NCBI GenBank assembly: GCA_943367755.1
Contig: CALRKB020000006.1
Span: 62,001-126,000 of the forward strand
Source of the DNA: PCC-6802 sp943367755
GTDB taxonomy: Bacteria; Cyanobacteriota; Cyanobacteriia; Pseudanabaenales; Pseudanabaenaceae
Reading direction: 5' to 3'
Length of the DNA stretch: 64,000 nucleotides
Shown here: piece after piece, positions 26,161 to 35,105 of the stretch
Layout of the letters: each line of letters starts with the position of its first letter
How positions within the stretch are numbered: position 1 is the first letter of the stretch
Made by a program: the position numbers and the translations under genes
The notes under the pieces: model-generated
What the model saw: the letters and a program-made list of their open reading frames with translations, nothing else
What the model was told of the DNA's origin: nothing
The model's database searches: none

Positions 26161-26515
26161 AGGATGTCTCAGTTTCTTCTTCGGCTTTTTCGCATGAATC
26201 TTTGATCACCGAAATATAATGCTTACCCAGCTTTGTTAGCTTAATCCACTGTTTTAGATTGTCACCTCGATCTGGTAGTTCCGCAATACTCGCTTCATAC
26301 CCGCTGACTAAACCTAACTTGCTCAGATGCTCCAACTCACCTCTGAGGTTACCTTTGGTCGCGTCATACTCAAATGGCAGCTCGGGATCGGCTAGTTTGG
26401 CAAGATGTTCTAGCTCCCACTCTGGCAAAAGCTGTGCGATCACAAACCCTAAAATCAGTCTTATTTCACTCAACTGTTTGCTGAGCTTTTTCGTTTTTTT
26501 CATCGTTCGTACCAT
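26153..26515 (-). CDS. Small winged-helix-like protein of unknown function
   Basis: A 120-residue protein: basic N-terminus (KKTKKLSKQL), a helix, then a pattern resembling a winged helix (LEHLAKLADPELPFEYDATKGNLRGELEHLSKLGLVSGYEA...IKLTKLGKHYISVI). The arrangement helix, helix, LGLV turn and a terminal strand TKLGKHYI resembles small transcriptional or toxin-linked wHTH proteins. The start ATG at 26515 sits immediately after AAGGA; the internal ATG four codons later has better spacing. The last 8 bp overlap the ECF ATPase gene tail to tail. No function assigned. Confidence 0.6.
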   Translation of the reverse strand: MVRTMKKTKKLSKQLSEIRLILGFVIAQLLPEWELEHLAKLADPELPFEYDATKGNLRGELEHLSKLGLVSGYEASIAELPDRGDNLKQWIKLTKLGKHYISVIKDSCEKAEEETETSFS

Positions 26516-26611
26516 TCCTTAACAACTGTATTCGGATGGACAAATAATGAGCTAGATATCTTCTAAGACCAAAATAAGTCACAGGTATTTTCTTGGATAT
26601 CTAGCTCTTTT

Positions 26612-26760
26612 AACAATTGGATGTTGGCAAAATCAATTTCATAGTTCTTTTGCCGACCTTGCTCGTTGCAATGCACGACTTGTTTAATCATGACATAGTA
26701 ATAGCCCACTCTTTCGTAGGTGTCGTCAAGCTAAGTTTGACGAGTAACCTAATTAGTTTG
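26612..26760 (-). pseudogene. Relic of the 3' end of a DUF3386 gene
   Basis: Read on the minus strand, this stretch encodes a tail closely similar to that of the DUF3386 protein at 27579-28286 (VGYYYVMIKQVVHCNEQ against VGNYYVMTKQVVHSNEQ). Two in-frame stops replace Glu and Lys codons (TN*VTRQT*LDDTYE). No coding homology is seen beyond 26760. It is a decayed partial duplicate. Confidence 0.85.
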
Positions 26761-26772
26761 GCGATCTCTATA

Positions 26773-27384
26773 TTAGGTGAAGGCAAGCAATCCCCAGTAT
26801 AGAAATATGCCAACTATAGGTATGAAAACCAATAGTCCATAGAGAGATGATTTCCCAAGGTTTGTCGGCGTTGAAAACAAGACAATAAAGCCAACTACAA
26901 TATTAACAAGTGGAATAAATAATAAGAGCAGCCACCATCCTGGTTTTCCTGCAGCGCGAATCATTACCCAAACTTGGGCGATCGGTACCCATGCCAGCCA
27001 ACTATTGGGAATGCTGAGTTTATCAGCAATTTTCATGAGACAGTAACTGGTGAAAATATAAGCAAAAAGACCGAATAATCCGCCAAATATGAGAATTTTG
27101 TCAGCGAGGGCTTTTTGCTCTTCAGTTAGTGGGGTAGTTGTGCTGCTAGGGCTGTCTACGTCAGGTGTGCTGTCTTGAGCAATGATTTGCTTGTTGTTTT
27201 GTGTAATTAATGAAGTTAGTGAAGATGGTGCGATCGCATTAGATATCGAACTAGAAGCAGATAGGATAGGCTCAGAAATGAAATGCTGTAAACTGACAAC
27301 AGCAAACAAAGTCAGAAAAAATAGAGAAACCCTGCGCCAGGTTACATCTACATTCTTAAAGTGTAAATATTTAAAGAAATTCAA
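26773..27384 (-). CDS. DUF5684-like membrane protein
   Basis: A 203-residue membrane protein. An N-terminal hydrophobic segment (SLFFLTLFAVVSLQHFI) resembles a signal anchor. A Ser/Thr-rich loop follows (about 40-95), then four hydrophobic helices with KLSIPNSWLAWVPIAQVWVMIRAAGKPGWWLLLLFIPLVNIVVG. The motif W-x-P-x-AQ ... AGKPGWW and the repeated FIP pattern match DUF5684-type proteins, which are often near signal peptidases or SigF-like genes. The function is unknown. A DUF3386 relic lies directly at its 3' end, and an intact DUF3386 gene is upstream. Confidence 0.75.
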   Translation of the reverse strand: MNFFKYLHFKNVDVTWRRVSLFFLTLFAVVSLQHFISEPILSASSSISNAIAPSSLTSLITQNNKQIIAQDSTPDVDSPSSTTTPLTEEQKALADKILIFGGLFGLFAYIFTSYCLMKIADKLSIPNSWLAWVPIAQVWVMIRAAGKPGWWLLLLFIPLVNIVVGFIVLFSTPTNLGKSSLYGLLVFIPIVGIFLYWGLLAFT

Positions 27385-27578
27385 TTTTTATGCTCCTACA
27401 AGGTTAAATATAGGGAAAAGACGTTACTTTCCTAAAATATTGTAAACCTTTACGCTCGCTTGTTCGATAAGCGGAATCTAAGCAAGTGGCAGTGTGAACG
27501 TGAGACTTATGCTCTACTTAGTTGGGGCGAACGATCGCGCTTATGTTGACACCATTGACGGCTGTTCGCCCCTATCTA

Positions 27579-28286
27579 TTAACCTAGCAATTGGATATTA
27601 GTAAAATCAATTTCATAGGTTTTCTGCTGACCCTGCTCGTTGGAATGCACGACCTGTTTGGTCATGACATAGTAGTTGCCTACTTTCTCGTAGGTATCTT
27701 CAAACTTAGCTTGACGGGTAACCTCATTAGTTTGCGGGTTGCGGAAGACAGCGGTATAGGCACTAGAGATATAGCCTTCGCCTGTATCGAGGTGGGCTAA
27801 GTGGTTAATGACAAAGCCAATCCGCCCCATAACGCGGCTAACCATGGAAATTTCGTTATTGCGCACCTTATAGTTAGATCCCATCGTGTCACCAGAAACC
27901 AGGATTTCTACCGCCCCAGTTTCGTCAGCTTCGCCCATGGAAAATCCTGACTTACCGTGGGCGTCCTCGAAGGATTTGCGCTTACGGTGCGTGACTACAT
28001 CTCTTAATTGATTGGTCAGCCATTCCAGACCTTCATCTACCATGACGGTTTTCTCCTCGCCAGCAGGTGTGCGTGTAGTGCGCTCGACCAGTTTGGGTTC
28101 ATCCATGGTAACTACCACAGATAGATCGGCATTGATGTTGGCCTTCCCGGTGCGAGTTTCGCCATCGATGCTAGCTGTGACATCTGTCGTCATTCCAGGA
28201 AAGTGATCGTCCCAGGTATAGCGGTTTTCATAGGCGGCGCGGAATAGTTCGCGGGCTTGGCTATCTATTTTTTCTGTAGTAAGCAT
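27579..28286 (-). CDS. DUF3386 protein
   Basis: A 235-residue protein of the cyanobacterial DUF3386 family. The frame begins at ATG 28286 (MLTTEKIDSQARELFRAAYENRYTWDD); a TTG eleven codons earlier is less likely. Recognisable blocks are the repeated beta strands with DETGAVEILVSGDTMGSNYKVRNNEISMVSRVMG and the C-terminal TYEIDFTNIQL. There is no signal peptide. The family appears restricted mostly to oxygenic phototrophs and is uncharacterised. Its 3' end has been copied to 26612-26760. Confidence 0.85.
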   Translation of the reverse strand: MLTTEKIDSQARELFRAAYENRYTWDDHFPGMTTDVTASIDGETRTGKANINADLSVVVTMDEPKLVERTTRTPAGEEKTVMVDEGLEWLTNQLRDVVTHRKRKSFEDAHGKSGFSMGEADETGAVEILVSGDTMGSNYKVRNNEISMVSRVMGRIGFVINHLAHLDTGEGYISSAYTAVFRNPQTNEVTRQAKFEDTYEKVGNYYVMTKQVVHSNEQGQQKTYEIDFTNIQLLG

Positions 28287-28315
28287 GGCAGTTAATCTGT
28301 GTGAAATTGAGCTTG

Positions 28316-28341
28316 ACAATTTGGGGTAACTCCCAAATTGT
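28316..28341. repeat. 10-bp perfect hairpin in the DUF3386 leader
   Basis: ACAATTTGGG and CCCAAATTGT flank a 6-nt spacer, 30 bp upstream of the DUF3386 start. It could be a leader hairpin or a remnant boundary next to the CobW relic. Confidence 0.6.
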
Positions 28342-28358
28342 AGTCTTTCTTTGCCACA

Positions 28359-28475
28359 CTACTATTATGATTCAACAAAGCAGCTTTACCACTACCCAGA
28401 AAGCCCGTAATAATTGTGACGGGCATGCCCCGTTTGGAGATATTGATTTCTGCGGTTGTTTGAGTGGGGTTTACA
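28359..28475 (-). pseudogene. CobW-family GTPase N-terminal relic
   Basis: The minus strand reads TTAEINISKRGMPVTII then TGFLGSGKAALLNHN, which is the start of a CobW/COG0523 metallochaperone (normally MPVTIITGFLGSGKTTLLNHIL). The Walker A Thr-Thr is changed to Ala-Ala and homology stops after LLNH; the frame ends at a stop near 28293. The rest of the 300-plus-residue protein is absent. The remaining 28287-28736 interval has no other gene. Confidence 0.8.
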
Positions 28476-28736
28476 TTTTTGCGATCGCTAGGGGTGTTTT
28501 ATCTATCTAGTGCGATCGTTAATTAGGAAAAATACTGTCGAATTTCAAGTGCTTCCGTACACCTAGGTTGCTGCTTGTTGTGATAATTGATCGTTATGCC
28601 ACTGAATTTATTGATTAGAAAAAACTGTCTGGGCAATCTGCCTTAGCGCGATCGGCTGTTGTGCAGTCTATGGCTTGAATTGCACCGATCGTTTGTGATT
28701 GATATAAAATAGCTGAGTCTGCTTACACTGGACGAA

Positions 28737-29918
28737 ATGTTATCTAAACTAAGGGTTCAGCACTATAAAAGTCTCTTTGATACCGAAGTTGACTTGGAAC
28801 CACTCACGGTCTTTATTGGGCCAAATGGTTCTGGAAAGTCAAATATTTGCGAGTCTTTAGTTGTATTATCTGATTTTCTAAAGAGGCTTATTGATATTGG
28901 TGCTAGTGCAGGCAATATTACAGATTTTTTTGCAGAATCTTTACGAGCTGTAAGTAAGAATCCACAGAATATAGAATCCAAATTTTGGCATGGGAAATTA
29001 GATTTTCTTTCCTTTGATATCAGAACCACTCCTAGAACGAAAAATCATCCTTCTCCGAAAGACGATACCATATCAGTTTACAATTACCCTTCTCCAAAAG
29101 ACGATGCCATTCTAGATCTCTCGATTTATCTTGATTATCCTCAACAGAGAGGTACACTAAGGAATTCCGACGGAAGATTACAAGTTAATGAACAAAGCCC
29201 CACACCTATTTTCGGAACATCTCTAGTTTCGTACAAATATCCTGATTCCCCCCTTGCCAGTTCATTAAAGCGAGTCAGTATTTACGACTTTTCCCCAACT
29301 GCTTTATCTAGCAATAGCGCTCCATCAGCTAATAATATGGATAGAACCGGGCAGGGAATAGCTTATTCTCTAGTTGATATTTTACTCGCAAATCGAAAAG
29401 GTTTTGATGAATTGGAGGAGCGTCTAACACGACTAGTTCCTAACATTCAAAAAATCGTATTGCCCCGTACACCAAACCAAACCTTTTCTCTGGAGTTAAT
29501 AGATAAATATTCAGAACATCATATCCCTGCTTCTGATATATCAGATGGCACATTAAGAATTCTAGCTTTTCTAACTGCTCTATATCAAGAAAACACGCCA
29601 AGTATTATTTGTTTTGAAGAGATAGAGAATGGGGTTCATCCCTGGCTAATCCATAAAATGATGGAGCTGTTGAAAATTGTTTCAACCGAAGGAATTAATG
29701 GTAAACCCGTTCAAGTTTTAATCACAACCCATTCACCAGTATTGCTAAATTATGTCGAACCGCATCAAGTTCGTGCTGTTGAACTAGATAGGGAAGGCAA
29801 AACTCAAGTTCATACTTTGCCAACTGATTCTGCGCGTTTCCAAAAAGCCTTAGAGGCTTACGATGGAGCACTAGGCGAACTCTGGTTTACCAATGTGTTT
29901 GGAGGTAATCCGGTATGA
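28737..29918 (+). CDS. AAA15-type ATPase (OLD/RecF-like ABC ATPase), putative defence component
   Basis: A 393-residue ATPase of the AAA15/AAA21 group (SMC/RecF-like). The N-terminus LSKLRVQHYKSLFDTEVDLEPLTVFIGPNGSGKSN contains Walker A at 28-35; the signature-like ISDGTLRILAFLTAL precedes Walker B IICFEEIENGVHP and the H-switch ITTHSPVLLN. Residues about 100-125 contain a duplicated segment (HPSPKDDTI, then YPSPKDDAI 13 residues later), probably a variable insertion. The next gene overlaps by 4 bp and encodes a TOPRIM-like protein, an organisation resembling OLD- or PARIS-type two-gene antiphage systems. That function is inferred from architecture only. Confidence 0.85.
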   Translation: MLSKLRVQHYKSLFDTEVDLEPLTVFIGPNGSGKSNICESLVVLSDFLKRLIDIGASAGNITDFFAESLRAVSKNPQNIESKFWHGKLDFLSFDIRTTPRTKNHPSPKDDTISVYNYPSPKDDAILDLSIYLDYPQQRGTLRNSDGRLQVNEQSPTPIFGTSLVSYKYPDSPLASSLKRVSIYDFSPTALSSNSAPSANNMDRTGQGIAYSLVDILLANRKGFDELEERLTRLVPNIQKIVLPRTPNQTFSLELIDKYSEHHIPASDISDGTLRILAFLTALYQENTPSIICFEEIENGVHPWLIHKMMELLKIVSTEGINGKPVQVLITTHSPVLLNYVEPHQVRAVELDREGKTQVHTLPTDSARFQKALEAYDGALGELWFTNVFGGNPV

Positions 29919-30649
29919 ATCGCCCGATTCGTATTGGGCTAATTGCGGAAGGGGAAGCAGAACTAGGATCGAGTGTTCCCTACATCAAACCTGAAGAGGG
30001 TGGGAAAATTATTGAACGTGAAAAGGAAGGAGCGCTTCATACCTTAATTCGTAGAGAACTTACCAATTGTGGGTTACCAGATTGTAGTTTCGTTCATCGC
30101 CATCCATCAATTAAAGAAAGAGGGATTAAGTTACGCACCGGACATTCAATCCTAGATCGAAAATACCTAGCACAGGTTGTTAGTATCTGGAAACCAGAAG
30201 AGGTTGATATGATCTTAATTGTGGTTGATGCGGATGATAGCATGGAGAAAAGAAAGCATGACTTGGAAGCTGCATTGACTACAATCCGCGATAACCATTT
30301 AGATACCGATGAAAAATCAATCAGCGATCGCAGCGCAGGTGGTTTAGCGATTAAAAATTTTGAGACATGGTTACTGGCAGATACTCAGACCGTTTCAAGG
30401 TTTTTAGATATGGAACTCAAACAACTTGATAATCTGGAAGACTTAAACGATACTAAGGAAATTTTGGAGAGTGCGATTGAAAAATCAACATATTCTGCTA
30501 CAGGAAGTAACAATCAACGTCCACTTCAAGTTCGATGGGATTTAGCTTCTCAAATCGATTTAGCTATCATCAAAACTTCTTGCCCGAATGGATATGCAGC
30601 TTTTGTACAGTCTTTGATAGTTGTTGCAAAAGTGGTGGTAGATACATAA
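29915..30649 (+). CDS. TOPRIM-like DUF4276 protein, partner of the AAA15 ATPase
   Basis: The 244-residue protein opens with RIGLIAEGEAELGSS and has MILIVVDADDSME at about 99-111. The acidic residues Glu12/Glu14 and Asp105/Asp107 fit the E...DxD pattern of a TOPRIM fold as in DUF4276. The middle block SAGGLAIKNFETWLLAD is also typical of that family (F/E-x-W-x-LAD). The start ATG overlaps the ATPase stop by 4 bp (ATGA), so the proteins are coupled. In related pairs the ATPase senses a phage signal and the TOPRIM protein cleaves nucleic acid; here that is inference. The C-terminus is short but looks complete. Confidence 0.75.
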   Translation: MNRPIRIGLIAEGEAELGSSVPYIKPEEGGKIIEREKEGALHTLIRRELTNCGLPDCSFVHRHPSIKERGIKLRTGHSILDRKYLAQVVSIWKPEEVDMILIVVDADDSMEKRKHDLEAALTTIRDNHLDTDEKSISDRSAGGLAIKNFETWLLADTQTVSRFLDMELKQLDNLEDLNDTKEILESAIEKSTYSATGSNNQRPLQVRWDLASQIDLAIIKTSCPNGYAAFVQSLIVVAKVVVDT

Positions 30650-31001
30650 GCCTATGCGGATTCTTCGCAGATCCAGAAGGTGGCACTTCAGCTGCTGTCA
30701 GCTCTAATGATTGTTTTCTCCCTACAACTGCGTCTCGCGCACAAGAGCTTCGTGAAGGCTGGCACCTTGCTAGAGGTACTTAACAGGAAAAGTCAGATCG
30801 GCCGTGTGGGTCATAGCTAAAGCGTCGGGTTTTGCCATTGCAGTTGTTATACGGCGGAACGGCGATAAACGCTATTGTTAGCTCGATTCTGCCGTTAAGG
30901 AGCTATGGCAGTGATTGATGCTAATAGGGATTAGTGCTGTAGGGGGCTTCCGGTCGAGTAAGATAACTACTGATACCTGATTACTAAGACGAAGCGACGC
31001 T
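30650..31001. other. Intergenic region with no recognisable gene
   Basis: 352 bp. The left part stays open in the frame one base off the TOPRIM gene (reads DPEGGTSAAVSSN... to 30783) without similarity I recognise. The right part precedes the sugar-binding lipoprotein gene and should contain its promoter. Confidence 0.4.
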
Positions 31002-32264
31002 ATGCATTTCCCCCGAAGAAAGTTCCTGCAAACCTCTGCCCTGTTCCTGCTGGGCGCCTGTGGTGCTCAGACCACCGGTTCCCAGGGGTCGAGCAATAAA
31101 ATTACTTTCTGGACAATGCAACTAAAGCCAACGTTTGATGCTTACATGACCGAGGCGATCGCTGCCTTTGTGAAACAAAACCCCGGCACTCAAGTAGAGT
31201 GGGTAGATGTACCATGGGGCGACATGGAAAGCAAGATCCTCAGTACGATCGCAGCTAACAACATTCCAGATGTAGTTAATCTTAATCCGCAATTTGCCTC
31301 GAAGCTAGCTCAAAAAAATGCCCTTGTGGATATGCAGGTAAGGCTCACCCCAGAAGAGATCGCCCAGTATTTCCCTAATATCTGGAAAGCAAATCAACTG
31401 AACGGTGTGACCTTTGGGCTACCCTGGTATGTAGCCACCGATGTGACAATTTACAACCGCGATCTGTTCCAAAAGGCGGGACTCGATCCTGAACGTCCAC
31501 CCAAAACCTACGCCGATCTGGCGATCGCCGCCGAAAAGATTAAAGCTAAAACTGGCAAGTACGCTTTTATGCTGACTATGGATGGCAGTCAGGTACTGGA
31601 ATCGATGGTGCAGATGGGTATGCAACTACTGACCAGTGACGGTAAATCGGGCTTCAACAATCCAGAGGGGAAAGCTGCCTTTACCTACTGGGTGAACCTC
31701 TTCCAAAAGCAGTTGATTCCACGTGAGATTTTGAATGAAGGTCATCGCAAAGCGATCGAACTGTATCAGGCGGGTGAGTTGGCGGTTTTACTCACAGGGC
31801 CTCAGTTTCTGAAGGTAGTAGCTCAAAATGCCCCCGATATTGCCAAAGTCTCAGATGTGGCAGCCCAAATCACTGGCTCTACTGGCAAAAAGAGTGCAGC
31901 GGTGATGAATGTGGTAGTGCCCTCTGCTGCAAAGAATATCGACTTAGGAATTAAGTTCGCGATATTTTTAACCAATAATCAGAATCAGTTAAATTTCTCG
32001 AAAGTTGAGAACTCACTACCTTCCACGATCAAATCAGCTACAGATCCTTATTTCACCTATCTCAGTAGTGGAGCCTCAACTTCAGATAAAGCCCGCACGA
32101 TCAGTGCGTCGCAACTGGCTCAATCTGAAGTATTGATTCCACCTGCGAAAGATTTAGATAAGCTGCGCAAAATCATCTATGAAGAAATGCAACTTGCCAT
32201 GTTAAATCAGAAAAACACAGATGCGGCTGTGAAAACTGCGGCGGCGCGTTGGGATGAAGGATAA
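31002..32264 (+). CDS. ABC sugar transporter substrate-binding lipoprotein
   Basis: A 420-residue solute-binding protein of the family 1 (MalE/UgpB-like) type. The N-terminus MHFPRRKFLQTSALFLLGAC has a twin Arg at 5-6 and a lipobox with Cys20, so it is an exported, lipid-anchored protein, possibly a Tat substrate. The mature part has ITFWTMQLKPTFDAYMTEAIAAFVKQNPG, VDVPWGDMESKI, and FGLPWYVATDVTIYNRDLF typical of sugar-binding clusters. The matching permease genes lie at 38.0-39.8 kb on the opposite strand; no ATPase is in the window. The sugar is not determinable. Confidence 0.9.
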   Translation: MHFPRRKFLQTSALFLLGACGAQTTGSQGSSNKITFWTMQLKPTFDAYMTEAIAAFVKQNPGTQVEWVDVPWGDMESKILSTIAANNIPDVVNLNPQFASKLAQKNALVDMQVRLTPEEIAQYFPNIWKANQLNGVTFGLPWYVATDVTIYNRDLFQKAGLDPERPPKTYADLAIAAEKIKAKTGKYAFMLTMDGSQVLESMVQMGMQLLTSDGKSGFNNPEGKAAFTYWVNLFQKQLIPREILNEGHRKAIELYQAGELAVLLTGPQFLKVVAQNAPDIAKVSDVAAQITGSTGKKSAAVMNVVVPSAAKNIDLGIKFAIFLTNNQNQLNFSKVENSLPSTIKSATDPYFTYLSSGASTSDKARTISASQLAQSEVLIPPAKDLDKLRKIIYEEMQLAMLNQKNTDAAVKTAAARWDEG

Positions 32265-32290
32265 GAGGAAGAGGGTAGAGAAGAGAGTAG

Positions 32291-32311
32291 ACACATAGAT
32301 CTGCCCGTACA
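32291..32311. repeat. Dispersed repeat copy 2 (GACACATAG family)
   Basis: GACACATAGATCTGCCCGTA, 26 bp after the lipoprotein stop. Related copies are at 20677-20711 and 37986-38014. Confidence 0.6.
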
Positions 32312-32334
32312 GCCTGCACAGCCCGTATATCAAT

Positions 32335-33321
32335 ATGCAATTTAATGAAAGCAGCAATACCGTAGATATCTCTGTGGTGATTCCATGTTTCAATCACGGT
32401 GAATATATTCTCGATGCGATCGCCAGTGTAGAAGCCTCCTATGAAGTCAACTATGAACTGATCGTTATCAATGATGGTTCGACCGATGCTTATACGCTTA
32501 ACGTTCTAAATGAATTGCGCGATCGCGGTTATAATGTGGTCGATCTAGAGAATCAAGGCTTAGCAAATGCTCGCAATCATGGCATTACGAGCGCGATCGG
32601 TCGCTATATCTTACCGTTAGATTCTGATAATAAAATTCGTCCCGATTACATGCGTAAAGGGATAGCTATATTGGATGCATCTCCCGAAATTGGCATTGTC
32701 TACGGTGATGTCGAATTTTTTGGTGAAACTACTGGCATTTGGTCGTTACCAGATTTCGATCTATATCGGCTAATGATCGGTAATTATATCGATGCCTGTG
32801 CGGTATTTCGCAAACAGGTGTGGCAGGAATGCGGTGGATACGATCTCAATATGCCCGACAAATTAGGCTATGAAGATTGGGATTTTTGGCTGAGTGCGGT
32901 AGAGAAGGGGTGGCAGTTCTGGCACATCCCTGAAGTGATGTTTGACTATCGCACGCGCTCTGACTCTATGGTGCAGACTTGCAAGCAACCAATTAATCAA
33001 AAACGTCTGGTAAATTATATCTGCTCCAAGCATATTGGTTTATATACGCCCAGACTCGCTGATGTAATTGCAGATAAGGAATTTGTGGCGTTTGAGAGAA
33101 TGCTTGAGCTAGATCGCTTACGCTTAGAATTGCAGAAAACGCAGTTAGAACTGGAGCAAACTCGCGATCGCCAACAGAAAACCAAGGAGGATTTGCAGGC
33201 GATCGCATCTGAGGTTATGCAACTGAGGGCAACAATTGAGGGTATGGAAACCAGTAAGTTCTGGCAGCTGCGTCAAGTGTGGTTTAAATTTAAAAAGTGG
33301 TTGTCGATAGCCAAGATTTAG
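32335..33321 (+). CDS. Family 2 glycosyltransferase with C-terminal coiled coil
   Basis: A 328-residue GT-A glycosyltransferase. The nucleotide-sugar site shows VVIPCFNHGEYI, INDGSTD and the DxD-like LDSDN; the acceptor side has GYEDWDFWL (the ED motif of GT2). Residues about 255-300 form a long helix (LRLELQKTQLELEQTRDRQQKTKEDLQA) that probably mediates oligomerisation, and the C-terminus FWQLRQVWFKFKKWL may bind the membrane surface. It lies immediately downstream of the sugar-binding lipoprotein gene, which may be coincidental. The product could be exopolysaccharide or a glycan, but the substrate is unknown. Confidence 0.9.
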   Translation: MQFNESSNTVDISVVIPCFNHGEYILDAIASVEASYEVNYELIVINDGSTDAYTLNVLNELRDRGYNVVDLENQGLANARNHGITSAIGRYILPLDSDNKIRPDYMRKGIAILDASPEIGIVYGDVEFFGETTGIWSLPDFDLYRLMIGNYIDACAVFRKQVWQECGGYDLNMPDKLGYEDWDFWLSAVEKGWQFWHIPEVMFDYRTRSDSMVQTCKQPINQKRLVNYICSKHIGLYTPRLADVIADKEFVAFERMLELDRLRLELQKTQLELEQTRDRQQKTKEDLQAIASEVMQLRATIEGMETSKFWQLRQVWFKFKKWLSIAKI

Positions 33322-33467
33322 CGATTGGCTCTCAATTTAACCACTAGTTGACACTTAATTGTGAGTTGCAAACATGGGACTTGACTTCTCCCACTTTAGC
33401 CTCAACCTTAGCTACTCCAGTTTCCATCGATTGCGTAGAAACCTTGCATGATATCCTTGACAGAGAG

Positions 33468-35105
33468 TTAGATTGGGCATGACTGATCGGTTGATTTGCG
33501 TGTGAATAGCATATTTTCACGATAGTCCACGGGACAGTCAATAATCGTGGGTACTTTTTGGTCTAGCGCCTCCTTAAGTGTGGGAATCAGGTCGATCGCG
33601 GCTTCAATGCGATAGCCCTTTAGACCCATACTTTCGGCTAATTTGACAAAATCAGGATTGCCAAACTTAATAAATGCCGACGCGCCATAATGTACCTGCT
33701 GCTTCCACTCGATCAGGCCGTAGCCGCCATCGTTAAAGATCAGCGTCACAAATGGCGTGCCAATCCGCACAGCAGTTTCTAATTCCTGCATATTCATCAT
33801 GAACCCACCATCACCCGTCACCGCGACGATCTTGCGATTAGGATAAACTAGCTTGGCGGCGATCGCCCCCGGAATCGCAATGCCCATTGCCGCAAATCCA
33901 TTAGAAATAATGCAGGTATTGGGGCGATCGCAGTGGTAATGGCGTGCCATCCACATCTTGTGTGCGCCCACATCAGAAATGACGATATCGTCTGGCCCCA
34001 TCACCTGACGCAGATCGTAGACGATTTTCTGAGGTTTAACCGGGAACCCTTCATCATGAGCATACTGCTCGTAATCAGCGCGGATACTAGCGCGCACCTC
34101 TAGGGCGTGAGGAGCGGGTTTATTCGAGCGATCGGCGCGGTGCAAAATTTCCACAAGCGCATCAGCGATATCACCCACCACCTCAACGGTCGGAATGTAG
34201 CTACTATCTACTTCCGCTGGCGTTTCCCCAATATGAATAATCGGCACCTTACCCGTAAAGTTCCATTTTTTCGGAGAGAACTCAATCAGGTCATAGCCGA
34301 TCGCAATCACCAGATCGGTTTCCTCAAAGGCGCAGGTAATAAAGTCGCGTTGCTGCAATCCCATCGTCCACATGGCGAGGGGATGAGTATAGGGGATCAC
34401 TCCCTTACCCATAAAAGTATTGACGACAGGGATATTTAACCGCGTGGCAAACTCAGTGAGCGATTCGCTCGCTTGGGAACGAATTGTACCGTTACCTGCT
34501 AAAATCAGCGGATTCTTGGCTTTGGAAACTAAAACGGCGGCTTCGCTCAAACTGCGGTAAGACGCATAAATTTTACCGGTATCATTCGTACAGAGCGGTG
34601 CCCCGTCAACTTCCATCGCTGCAATATTTTCTGGCAGATCGATGTGTACAGCGCCAGGTTTCTCAGATTGCGATATTTTAAAAGCTTTGCGCACAATTTC
34701 TGGCGTGATGCTAGGTCGCACAATTTGGGCGTTCCATTTCGTGATTGGCTCAAACATCTTGACCAGATCGAGGTACTGATGCGATTCGATGTGCATTCTG
34801 TCTGTGCCGACCTGACCAGTAATTGCAATTAAAGGGGCGCAATCAAGGTCAGCATCCGCCACACCTGTGATTAAATTTGTTGCACCTGGCCCCAATGTTG
34901 ATAGACACACTCCAGGTTTACCAGTCAGCCGTCCGTAAACGTCTGCCATAAACGCCGCACCCTGTTCGTGGCGGGTAGTGATAAAGCGAATCGAAGATTT
35001 TGCTAGGGCTCGAAGCACCTCCATATTCTCCTCGCCAGGTAGGCCGAATATATACTCTACGCCTTCATTCTCTAAACAATGCACCAATAATTCTGCTGTG
35101 TTCAT
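33468..35105 (-). CDS. ThDP enzyme: 2-oxoglutarate decarboxylase / acetolactate-synthase-like
   Basis: A 545-residue thiamine diphosphate enzyme of the acetolactate synthase superfamily. The catalytic Glu47 lies in TRHEQGAAF; the ThDP motif is GDGGFMMNMQELETAVRIGTPFVTLIFNDGGYG (GDG...N). The cofactor-loop and middle domain (LAGNG, AIGYDL) are complete. In Synechococcus 7002 the homologue next to a succinic semialdehyde dehydrogenase is a 2-oxoglutarate decarboxylase that bridges the TCA cycle. Here the SSADH gene is directly upstream with a 4-bp ATGA overlap, so the same role is strongly suggested. A catabolic acetolactate synthase remains the alternative. The ATG at 35105 is the coupled start. 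Confidence 0.82.
   Translation of the reverse strand: MNTAELLVHCLENEGVEYIFGLPGEENMEVLRALAKSSIRFITTRHEQGAAFMADVYGRLTGKPGVCLSTLGPGATNLITGVADADLDCAPLIAITGQVGTDRMHIESHQYLDLVKMFEPITKWNAQIVRPSITPEIVRKAFKISQSEKPGAVHIDLPENIAAMEVDGAPLCTNDTGKIYASYRSLSEAAVLVSKAKNPLILAGNGTIRSQASESLTEFATRLNIPVVNTFMGKGVIPYTHPLAMWTMGLQQRDFITCAFEETDLVIAIGYDLIEFSPKKWNFTGKVPIIHIGETPAEVDSSYIPTVEVVGDIADALVEILHRADRSNKPAPHALEVRASIRADYEQYAHDEGFPVKPQKIVYDLRQVMGPDDIVISDVGAHKMWMARHYHCDRPNTCIISNGFAAMGIAIPGAIAAKLVYPNRKIVAVTGDGGFMMNMQELETAVRIGTPFVTLIFNDGGYGLIEWKQQVHYGASAFIKFGNPDFVKLAESMGLKGYRIEAAIDLIPTLKEALDQKVPTIIDCPVDYRENMLFTRKSTDQSCPI

Noticed and set aside
33373..33450. Short plus frame MGLDFSHFSLNLSYSSF...
   Set aside because: Only 25 codons with no ribosome-binding site; not distinguishable from chance.
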